From assembly GCA_943737045.1 (NCBI GenBank), contig CALSFV010000315.1, positions 124,001-188,000 of the forward strand: a DNA stretch of 64,000 nucleotides. Direction: 5' to 3'. Both the position numbers and the translations under genes were made by a program. This DNA comes from Parapristionchus giblindavisi. Lineage: Eukaryota > Nematoda > Chromadorea > Rhabditida > Diplogasteridae. The notes below the pieces were generated by a model. The model had not been told where the DNA came from, ran no database searches, and saw only the letters and a list, made by a program, of their open reading frames with translations. This document shows positions 13,301 through 23,900 of the stretch, one piece after another (within the stretch, counting starts at the first letter, position 1; each line of letters starts with the position of its first letter).

Positions 13301-14293
13301 CTCTTATCCTTTAGAAAAAATTTTCGAGAAACATCTCATTTTTCATGTTAAAAAATAGTTTTCATGCAATAACACATGAAAAACAACATTTCTGACGATA
13401 TCCTCAATTGAGTTATTTGTAGACGAGGTCATTAGCAACCGATTGAAAAAACAATTTACACGATTGCTCAAAAATGAAGCGAGTTACATTCATCTGAAGT
13501 TTACAGGAAACAAATTGCATAGATATGCAAATTCCGAAAAAAACAAAATTTTAAAATGTTGTTTTCGCACTCAGTTAGGCCAGTCTAACAACAATCAATA
13601 AAACGGAGGAAATCAATTTATATCTGTCGAAAAAGGTTCTAATTTTCATACACTTTTACAGGAGACCCGTGTTATATTAAAACAATTTTCATTTATTTAT
13701 GAGTGAATATCATTGATTGATATAGATTGATTATAATCTATTTCAGAATCCTTCGCTCCTCATTTTCCTGCTCCACCTAAATATGAAGATGTAATTAGAG
13801 CAAAAGAAGAAGAAGAAGAAGAAGAAGATCGACCACCTCAATATTATCCTCCAACTAATTCAAATATACCAACATCACCTACAGAACATGGTAAGAATAT
13901 CCAATCAATATTCATACAGTATTCTTGAAATGAACACTAACTAATCAATAAAATGTATTGATTATAGGGGCACCACCCGACTATTCATCAATGCCTCGTC
14001 CTATTCGTCCAAGAAGGACAACTACAGTAAGACAACTTGAACAATCAATCGATGATCAATCGGATGAATCTATTCAAGTTGTAGTACATTCTAGTGGAAG
14101 AGAGAACGCTGCTTATCAATCAGGTACATTACTCTTCATTATGGTGTAAGTACCGTACTCCTCCTTTACAGATTCAGAAACATCGTCTGACCGTGCTCAA
14201 GTGCACCAATCACCCAGACCGACTACTGTCGGCCCTGTTATTTTGTCAATAGAAGATCTCAGTGATATTTCAGTACATTCGTCTCGGTGTTAG
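4389..14293 (+). CDS. PY-motif (PPxY) protein, unrecognised
   Basis: Exons seen: 4389-4439, 6092-6146, 6354-6388, 13747-13890, 13968-14123 and 14172-14293 (stop TAG). The protein is acidic and disordered. It begins MDSYEDFPREEY and carries three PPxY motifs (APPKYED, RPPQYYP, APPDYSS), with a Glu run between the first two. PPxY motifs bind WW domains of NEDD4-family ubiquitin ligases and similar proteins, so an adaptor or substrate role is inferred; the arrestin-domain and Ndfip families also have such tails, but no arrestin fold or membrane segment is visible. The exon at 6354-6388 ends in phase 0 while 13747 needs phase 1. At least one exon in the 7.4-kb gap is therefore missing, or the first three exons belong to a different gene. 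The gap holds a minus-strand exon and two palindromic elements. Confidence 0.5.
6605..7093 (-). CDS. probable terminal exon, Pro/Ser/Tyr-rich protein
   Basis: An open stretch of 162 codons follows a good acceptor (TTACAG at 7094-7099, minus strand) in phase 0 and ends at a TGA. The translation starts VASTLLTTKSSS, passes through a Ser-Pro low-complexity run, and becomes Tyr/Pro-rich (YPYDQPYPLPY) before ending GPTAKRHCYGMQAY. The composition of the last 80 residues is more varied than the surrounding simple repeats, which supports coding. Tails of this kind are common in transcription factors, but no DNA-binding exon was found upstream. An open stretch near 7640-7690 (reading ITSRRRARRAL) is a weak candidate for the preceding exon. 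The exon lies inside an apparent intron of the PPxY gene, on the opposite strand. Confidence 0.4.
   Translation of the reverse strand: MASTLLTTKSSSVPSTSLSSPPSPSPSPSASPPSPSPSPLPSIPSTSTVHSLPSFLSSFNSLLHPDYSYNSSNFNQSFPSIPHFAPLSIETSFNPFPIPYPYDQPYPLPYSNDLQYPQQPYYVPLLTIQHETTVPIEPSPFYTPDPYGGPTAKRHCYGMQAY
7906..8036. repeat. 19-20 bp minisatellite (AGGGAGAGGGAATAAGGAG)
   Basis: About seven head-to-tail copies of a purine-only unit with GAATAAG spacers; degraded copies follow near 8170-8215. Confidence 0.85.
8040..9923. other. purine-rich DNA without a supported gene
   Basis: GAGAGG/GGGAGA tracts on the plus strand alternate with AT-rich stretches. Minus-strand open frames at 8073-8342 and 8323-8778 are Ser/Leu/Phe-rich artefacts of these tracts. 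Nothing else was recognised. Confidence 0.5.
10158..10228 (+). other. tRNA-Gln(CTG)-like segment, left arm
   Basis: It contains TGGTGTAGTGGTAATG, close to a tRNA D-arm/A box, TCTGAAT, as in a Gln anticodon loop with CTG, and GGTTCGAGTAC, close to a B box. The T-stem and acceptor stem pair poorly, so it looks like a tRNA-derived relic that may keep a Pol III promoter, not a working tRNA. Confidence 0.5.
10835..10905 (-). other. tRNA-Gln(CTG)-like segment, right arm
   Basis: This is the inverted copy of the left-arm tRNA-like segment, differing by a few bases (GTAGTGTG for GTAATGTG, ATCGGG for ATTCGG). The A-box and B-box-like words are both kept. Confidence 0.5.
11931..13665. mobile_element. 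palindromic (foldback) element, 1.7 kb
   Basis: Arms of about 630-650 bp, 11931-12560 and 13018-13665, are inverted copies ending TCTCCTGTAAAAGTGTATG...CATACACTTTTACAGGAGA. They enclose a unique centre of about 450 bp. The centre has a minus-strand frame of 88 codons (12710-12976) that is acidic and charged (RRRRALLVDTEKDFEEDLL), with no recognised transposase motif. The element sits in the last large intron of the PPxY gene. It is probably a non-autonomous DNA transposon; the class is not assigned. Confidence 0.8.
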
Positions 14294-15069
14294 AACCGGA
14301 CGACGTTTCTCAATTATCATTCATTATTTTGCTCATATTGTTACAGTACACTCTTATTCTCTCAGTGCTCATTTATTTGATATTCTAGTCTTCATTCAGT
14401 GTGGCATGTTCTTTCACTTTATTTAAATACGCTTTACTCTTCTTTTTGCTAAAGATCAAAGACCAAAGATTTATAGATCTTATAATTTGAACAAAAATTT
14501 GATATTAATCTGCTTATCACTTCTATTATCTCTTTCAAATCAATCGATTCTTTATCATTGTCATCATACGGTAGCCTTCCAATGGATTAATCAATAATTC
14601 ATTGATTAGGAATGATGCATATGTACATGTGTTGAATAATAGACGGCTTCTAACATTAATGATTTGTTTTCTTTGATTATTCCATCGGGTAATTTTTTAT
14701 TAATAATCTAGTCGCAATTCTATGCGAGTTAATCGTTCTCTGTATAAATAGTTCAATTGTCTCCTTTACATATCATTAACAAGATGAAATAATGATGACG
14801 AAATGAAATACGTAATTCAAATAACCATCTCTAGTACGGATAATAATATGAGATATACAATTTCAAGCAAAATTAAAAATAATATCTAAAGATTGAAAAA
14901 AGTCAGTTTGTGATAGGAATCGTTTATCGCATACAGTATACCAAGTCAGCGGCGTTGACTCCTTTCCGCGGGAACAAATGAAATTCAAACAGATTTAATT
15001 ATTTTTAACGTTTGTTGTTAATTTGCTGGTCGCTTTATATCATTTTAATCTTCTCTCACTATTGCAGTC

Positions 15070-18000
15070 ATGGTTGGTGAACCGCGACGTCCGAAACGAG
15101 GACGGGTCAGTATTTTTTTTTATCTGTCTAAAAATTATTTTTTTAAATAATTTATTTTCAGCGTGTCGTGAGCGAGTATCAAGCAATTGTAGCTAAAGGA
15201 GGCTACGTTCCTGAAGAATCGTTTCTGAACGATGTTACCGTCAACAGCATCAGCGAGTTAGTTCCTCTTTTAATCATTAAATATACATAGTGTGATTATA
15301 GCGGAACACTATGCTTATAATCTAAGCTATTGGGTACCTATCTCTAATCTGGATGAATCCCAATAGAAGTGATCCCAAACATTTTACGATTGTAGTCCCT
15401 GCTCAGGAATGAATGTGATTTTTTAAAGGGAACAAGCAACATAAAAAACACTATCTGAGAGAATTCAACAACTGAATTTTTTTTGGTATCGACGAAAAAT
15501 GGATTTTTCTCTTTTATGTATGATAATTACAGGCACCATGAGTGTAGTTCACTGGTACTTGGAAATTTCTTCCAATTGAAAATTCGCTTCAGGAGGTGAC
15601 CACACAACGATTTGGCGCCTTTTCCTAAAAAGTTTATTTCGAACCCAATCGATTCGGGAGTGGGTGCAATCGACTCCTTGGCGAATTCTAAGAAACTATT
15701 GTCAAGGAGAGTTTTTTGATCAACGGTCAACGAAGGCTGGAATTTGGGAATTTTCGAAAAAAATTTACATTAAATTAATTCTCACTATTTTCCCATGGCC
15801 CAGGTAGGTTTTTTATTTGCTCAATATCTTCTACATATTATATTACACCTTCAGTTTAAAATTCATAATTTAAAAAAAAATACATATTTTGTGAACGAAT
15901 CCGTTTTGTAATGACAATCTGAATTGTGGTGTGCTCCTACAGTAATCCCTAATCAGTTAATTTGGTTTTTTTTTCGCTAGTTTTAAGCATATTTTCAGCG
16001 TTTTTCTTTATTATGTTAGAAATATATGGTTATTCTGCACCATCGGATTGCAGCTGCACGGTATATGTGGTGATTACATTACTGATCGTACTTGTACTGT
16101 AAATTTTATTCACTTTCGTATCCGAGCCAGCTTGCGAGTTAGTTACCACATTCATGCCGTTCCGTACTCTTTCTTATCGGTTATATGGACTGATCAGAGA
16201 ATAAGAGAGAGCACGTAAATTACAGTACAAGAACAGTACAAGTACGATCAGTAGTGTGATCATCACATACACCGTGCAGCTGCAATCCGATGGTGCAGAA
16301 TAACCATATATTTCTAACATTATAAAGAAAAATGCAGAAAATATGCTTAAAACTAGCGAAAAAACCAAATTAACTGATTAGGGATTACTGTAGGAGCACA
16401 CCACAATTCAGATTGTCGTTACAAAACGGATTCGTTCACAAAATATGTATTTTTTTAAAATTATGAATTTTAAACTGAAGGTGTAATATAATATGTAGAA
16501 GATATTGAGCAAATAAAAAACCTACCTGGGCAATGGGAAAATAGTGAGAATTAATTTAATGTATTTTTTTTTTCGAAAATTCCCAAATTCCAGCCTTCGT
16601 TGACCGTTGATCAAAAAACTCTCCTTGACAATAGTTTCTTAGAACTCGCCAAGGAGTCGATTGCAGCCACTCCCGAATCGATTGGGTTCGAAATAAACTT
16701 TTTAGGAAAAGGCGCCAAATCGTTGTGTGGTCACCTCCTGAAGCGAATTTTCAATTGGAAGAAATTTCCAAGTACCAGTGAACTACACTCATGGAGCCTG
16801 TAATTATCACACATAAAACAGAAAAATTCATTTTTCATCGATACCGCACCTATGTGGATTTTCTTGTTATAATGATTCTTTCAGCACTTCGATTGAGCAG
16901 CCAAAGCTGTCGATGGATAGACTACGAGAGATGAGAGAAAGTAGACAAAGGGAAGAACGAGAGGTAACATTGTAAGAGAGCCTGTCTGAGGGAACTCACA
17001 TATGAGGTGACATAGCGAAAAATAAATTTTTCTGTTTGATGTGGAATAAAATAGTGCACTGCCAGGCGACCTCAGCCACACATATGAGAAAGTTTGATTT
17101 TGTGTCTGAAGGTTACTGTAGGCGAAAATGCTCGGTAGGTCGAAAAAAATATTTCGGCTCCCAAGCAGCTGATCGACTCGTGAGTGGTACCGATCGATTC
17201 CTCATGCGAATACAAGCAACTTTTACTCCGATCACTTTTTAATCCGGACTTCGAAGAATCGAGTTATTACGAAAATAAACTTTTGAAAATTAATTACTTT
17301 GCGACGGTTCTCTAGAAGGAAGAAATTAAATTCGCTTAAATCGTTCTACATTTAATAAACTACCTTATATTAAAATATGAAGACAAACAAACCTGGTCAA
17401 ATTTGGTCACGAACGCAAAATATGATAGTAACTCAGTGAAAAAACTCACTTCTCGATCCTTAGTGCACTTGTCATACTGTAGACACCTGTCGCTTTTCAC
17501 GGCTCTATGATCGGCCTCTCTTATAGGTTTAATTTATTTTGTTTTTACTTGTTTATTATTTAAAATTAAAACACACAATAGGGAAAAAAACATTTTTTAA
17601 CAAAATAAAGTAAGCAAGAATAAAGCAATTAATGGGGCCGGGTATAGAGCCGCGAATAAGACTGTATGCTCAGGTGTTTGAATCTATGCATGATTCAAGT
17701 AAAATTCGAGCAATTAATGGCATAATCTAGCATGGAAATACTCGAATCATGCATGGGTTATCCGTGATCATGCATGGATTCTGAGACTTCATGCAAGATC
17801 ACGGAAAATCCATGCATGATCATTGAAGAGACATGTATGATCTCGAACCGTGGATACCCCATGCATGATCATGCATTTATTGTCGAATCATGCATGATTA
17901 TACTTGTATCCGTGATCATGCATGGATTTCAACACCAGAATGAGATAGCACCAAAATATTATCGTGAAGTAGTCTTAGACTGAATCACTGTCATATTTTT

Positions 18001-20856
18001 CTATCATATACAAACTTGACCTCGTTTGTTAGTCTACATATTTTAATATAAGGGTTGGTATTAAATGTAGAACGATTTAAGCATATTTATTTTTTTCCTT
18101 CTAGAAAAAGGTTATATAGCTATTGCCCTGTCATATTGTCTTATCCACGGCTCTGTACACGGCCCCATTAATTGGTTTATTCTTGCTCAATTTATTCTGT
18201 TTAAAAGAAATGTTTTTCCCTATTGTGTGTTTTAATTTTAAATAATAAACAAGTAAAAACAAAATAAATTAAACCTATGAGAGAGGCCGGGCATAGAGCC
18301 GTGAAAAGAGACAGGTGTCTACAGTATGACAAGTGCACTAAGGATCGAGAAGTGAGTTTTTTCACTGAGTTACTATCATATTTTGCGTTCGTGACCAAAT
18401 TTGACCAGGTTTGTTTGTCTTCATATTTTAATATAAGGTAGTTTATTAAATGTAGAACGATTTAAGCGAATTTAATTTCTTCCTTCTAGAGAACCGTCGC
18501 ATAGTAATTAATTTTCAAAAGTTTATTTTCGTAATAACTCGATTCTTCGAAGTCCGGATTAAAAAGTGATCGGAGTAAAAGTTGCTTGTATTCGCATGAG
18601 GAATCAATCGGTACCACTCACGAGTCGATCAGATGCTTGGGAGCCGAAATATTTTTTTCGACCTACCGAGCATTTTCGCCTACAGTAACCTTCAGACACA
18701 AAATCAACCTTTCTCATATGTGTGGCTGAGGTCGCCTGGCAGTGCACTATTTTATTCCACTTCAAACAGAAAAATTTATTTTTCGCTATGTCACCTCCCC
18801 CGGTCAGAAAGTCAATTCCCTCAGACAAGCTCTCGTAATATCTATGATTATATATATTATGAATATTTAGGCGAATCTGAGATTACCTCATGATCATAAT
18901 GCTCCACTGCCTCCTATTCGTGTTACATGGAATAAAGTTGAAACCAGTGATAGTGAATCTGATTCTTCTCAAGTATTCGGTAAGTGATTATTGATTAGTT
19001 TATATCTTAATCAATCGATATTCAGCTGATGAGAACGTAGCGTCAACCACACCTGTTCCACAGAAAAACGAGACCACTCCGATTGCCACTCAGAGTAAGC
19101 CTATAGATATATCGGAATATGTTTTATTGTATTATATTTAGGAGATCGTGGAGTAGCTCGCGTTAATGATTCTGGAACTCGTAATCGAGAAGTGAAACAA
19201 GCACAAAGACCAGTTCCTATACCGAGAGTCCAGAGAGATATTCGTCATTCTACTCCCAAAGTAACTATATATTCGAGATTTATACTATATTTTTATTTTG
19301 GATTATATGTTATGAGTTTTCATATTTGTTTATATCCGTTCACAAGATAGGGGATTGTGGTACTCTTATTAATCTATTATTATTATTAGATTATTCGACC
19401 TCGTAAGAACTCATTCGGATTTCCTGATCTTTCTATGATACGACACAATTCGAGTGAAGAAGCATCCAAGGTATCATAGTAATATTATAATTGTATTGAT
19501 TGATCACTTATCTCATAGTCTCCTCGTACTTCAACTGCGGAATTTCCAATCGATACTCGTAAGAGAGGTCCAGTTGAGGTATATTGATTGATTCTTCCTG
19601 ATATTTCCTTATCGATTTAATTTACAGCCTACTACAGTAGTACTGAATGGCCCGGTTGTGGATCTTCGTAATGGTACATTTACCGTTCCGACTTCTCCAA
19701 TTGCCACTCAAAATGGTACGTTTGTGGTGCATCACATTTCCTCAATAGAAGATACTGTACTTTGATTGTTCTTGATTATTTAATCAATCGATATCAGGAC
19801 CAATCGGAGGTGATGGAACATTTACTGTTCCTAATACCGTCGCTCACGATGGAACGTTTACTGTAGCTACTGCCAAGGAAGGAACATTTACTGTAGCTCC
19901 AAATGATACAGTACCCAGTACTGATGGAACGTATACTGTAGCCAATAAACCACCGATTCCGCCTAATTCCCTAACTGCCGATCAAAATGGTTCGTTCGTG
20001 GTTGATGATATTTCCTTAACAGGAGATATTGTTCGTTGGGTGCTACTACAGAACGCATTACCAGTACAAAAGTATAGTAAAAAGGCCTTTTCCTTCGTCT
20101 TTATTTTTATTTTTCTATCTCCCTTTTGGACTGATCCGGTGTTCTGAAGTAGTACTGTACTTTGATTTTTCTTCATTCTCTAATCAATCGATATCAGGAT
20201 CAACCGAAGGTGGTGGAACATTTACTGTGGCTAATGCAGTCGCTCAAGATGGTACGTTTGTTGTACCTACTACAGAGAAAGTAACATTTACTGTAGCTCC
20301 AAATGATACAGTACCCGGTACCAATGGAACATATACTGTAGCCAATGAACCATCGATTCGACCTCAACGGTATTTTATTGATATAGTTTGTATCGATTAC
20401 GGTATCATTGATTTCAGGCAATCTATTCATGATGTTTCTATGAAGTCGGCTTCACAATCACCACAGAGACGGCCTAATGTACCCACGTATGTCTAATATT
20501 GATTAATCGATTGATTGTTGATTGATTGATTATTTCAGTCGTCGATCGATTCGTGATGTCACAATGAAGACAATTGCTGATAATACCAATCATCAAGGTA
20601 TTATCGATTTTAAGCATTTTCATCATTTCTACAATATATCGATTTTAAACTTGATTAAATGTTTATATTTAGATGAAGCCTTGAATGTATCCCAAGAAGT
20701 AGAAGATGTCGAAATGGAGTCTCTAATGTATGTTTATTGTTATTTTCGAATTAACAGAGTATTTATGATTTGGAGTATATTCTCTTTATTTTCAGTTCAA
20801 CTCCGGCCCCGATAGACAGAAGATTAAATAGAGCAGGAAAGAGGCCATCTCTCGAG

Positions 20857-20918
<62 letters not shown>

Positions 20919-23900
20919 CGTTATTTTAATATTTCTTCTAATTGTTCCTTTTCAGCATCCAATCACTGATGTCTCATCTCCAACATCAATCAATATAGCT
21001 CATCGTATGTCTGATTCTAGACAATCAATGATTCGTCGTAAATCAACACTAATTGGATCAATCAATGGAATTACCGTACCTGGAAGAGTCTCAACTGGAA
21101 GTTCAATTGAATACGATAATGGATCAATAAGAGATATTGATACAAGTGAAGATAGTAGTATGGGAATGATTGATGCTGTTACTCCCACTCGTACTCCTAA
21201 CACGAGAGAACTATTGAGGTACGGTAGTTTACTGTACTTTATAGATATGGATCAATCGGCATTTACAGGAAGTCAGTTATGTTGAAACAGCAAAGGGAAG
21301 CACAAAAAGTATTGACGCCACAAATATTTGAAGAAGAAGATGAAAATGAAGATATGGAAGAAGAAGAGTTACAAGGAGGACGAAGGAACAATATTATTCA
21401 GAGAAATATTACTCCATCTACTCCTGTGACTTCTAATGTAATGACTTCATTCAATATTGATTACTCTATATTCATATGATTATTATAGAATCGATCACAA
21501 AGAGCTCATCCTACTACAAGTACTCCATTATCTGCTAGAGCTAAGGTTAACTATTGAGATATAAATCAATAATATGAATGAATGAATCAATAATTGAAGG
21601 CAGTGACAGATCGTCTATCGATTCCATCTAAGCATCAAAGAGGTGAATGTGAGAAGTTCAAGAAACCTCTTGAACCTCCATCAATGAATACAACGAGATC
21701 AAGAGGAGGATATGGATATACTCCTGAACCATCGATTGGTATGATTCTATTGACAATATAACTTATATTAAAGTCATCGTTTCTCCCCTCCAATGAATAA
21801 TTGACTCATTTGTTTCTTCTATCATGATAATGAATACATTTATGAATTATAGATCGTTCCCAATTGGAAGATGTGAATGGAAAGAGTGGATTAGTTCCTC
21901 GTCTAAAGAATAAATGGATAAAGAGAAAGACTAAACTATTATTTGATGATGATGATGATAAGAATGGACATAATAGAGATGAGAAAATACGAATGAAGGT
22001 TAGTCATTATCTCTTATATTTATGGATGTCCATTGTTATCTATGTTATGTGTGTATCATATATGTTCATTGTGAATGAGATTGTTGTATGAGAGATAATA
22101 TTGATTGAATTATAGATGATGAATCGTCGTGATTCGATGATTGTTGAAGATAATGGAACGGGAGCATCACAGCCTACATCACAAAAGGTATTTAATGTTA
22201 TGAGATTTGAAACGATTCAATATCTTGTTGATATTTATTCATTATTTGTAGATATTGGATATATTTGATGAAACAACTGATGATATGGAAAGATCTCGTC
22301 GTAATAGAAATGATGATATTAATCAATTGATTAAGAGTACATCAGAGATCAGTATGGGTACGGTACATCTAAATAATTATTTATTTCATTTTAAATATAT
22401 AATATTGTACATAGTTGACGCTCATATATATATATCTATGTCTAGATGATTATCCTTATATTAGAATAATTGATTATTGATTATATTATTATTGAGATGA
22501 GGATGATAATGGATCAATTCCTAATGCTTCATCTATTCCTTCTACTAATCATACATCTATCCATTCTATATCATGTCACGACCACCAGCCAATGTCCAGT
22601 GTAAATATCTTTATTATTTATTATTATTATTGTTATTATTATTATTATTATTATTGTTACTGTTATTTTTATTATTATTCGTTATATTTCAGCCAGTGAA
22701 TAATGGTAATCAAATCAATAATATGTCAACTCCTCCTGTTCGTCAAAGGGTAAGAATATCAACTATCTTAATTAACTATGCATATATGATTGAAACATGT
22801 AATATTATTTGATTTAAGTCTCCTCCATATGTGGATAGTCCTTTCTTCACTCCACGTGTTCCTGTTCGACAGGTACTCTAGATATACATTAATTATTGAT
22901 TTATTGATTGATTCTTTGTACTTTTCCAGCCTCCTGGTAGTCCAATGAATATTATGGCAACTCCCTCTCCTGTTCGTCAAAGGGTAAGAATGTTAACTAT
23001 CTCAATTAACTATGATGTAGTTATAAATGTTATAATATTATTATATTATTTGTAATATTATTTGATTTAAGGCTCAACCATATGTGGATAGTCCTTTCTT
23101 CACTCCACGTGTTCCTATTCGACAGGTACTCTAGTTATGCACTGATTATTGATTGATTGATTGATCTTTTCCAGAATTCTATTCCCCCTTCCCCAATGGC
23201 TACTGTGAAGACTCCTTTCACTCGGAGTCGGTTTTATTATTTTATTCTTTTATATCTTATATATTTATTGATTGATATTGTAGTGAAAGAAGACGAAAGT
23301 GAACTCTTTTCCACTGAGACACCAGGAATCGAGAGTAGTCGAAGACATCGAATCATTCATTCATTCGATACAACTGATGATGATGATGATAATGGAATCA
23401 ATAATGATACTCAACAACAACCATGGATGGATCGTTAGTCCCTTTCATTTAGTCATTCATTTACAGTAATCCAGTAGGATATCTTTCTCTTTGTAGATTC
23501 AACTTTCCTGTATAGTTGTATAATTGATGAATGAATGTGTTGTAGAGTCGACAGCATCAGATGAGAATGAAGCCTCTCAAAGAGATGATATATCACAGAT
23601 TGAGATATCACAAGAAGAAACAGATGCACGATTACTTGTTCCACGGAAACTCAGTAAGTCATCCTTATCTCCAATTACCTTACACATTTGCAAAATGCGG
23701 TCACGTTTTCACAAAAAAAATCCCAAATGCGGTCAGGTTTTTTTAGTTTGAAACGTGCTTAGGGAGTGATCCATAATGAATAGATAAATGAATCGATATT
23801 GTAGTTGCTCCAACTGCTTCACCAGATGTTCGTCGTTCAACAAGAACACGTATGAAACCAGTTAGATCATGGTTGGGTGAACAACCAATATATGAAAGAG

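Larger units (their letters stand above)
15485..16845. mobile_element. palindromic (foldback) element in CENP-C intron 2
   Basis: Inverted arms of about 620 bp (15485-16103 and 16217-16845) end GGTATCGACGAAAAATGG...TTCATTTTTCATCGATACC around a loop of about 110 bp. The same 67-codon frame is present in both arms, once per strand (minus 15527-15730, plus 16600-16803), with only three residue differences. No target-site duplication was identified. Confidence 0.85.

Noticed and set aside
17640..17940. CRISPR-like or regulatory repeat array
   Set aside because: The repeats are short, in both orientations, unevenly spaced, and lie at the centre of a foldback transposon in an animal intron.
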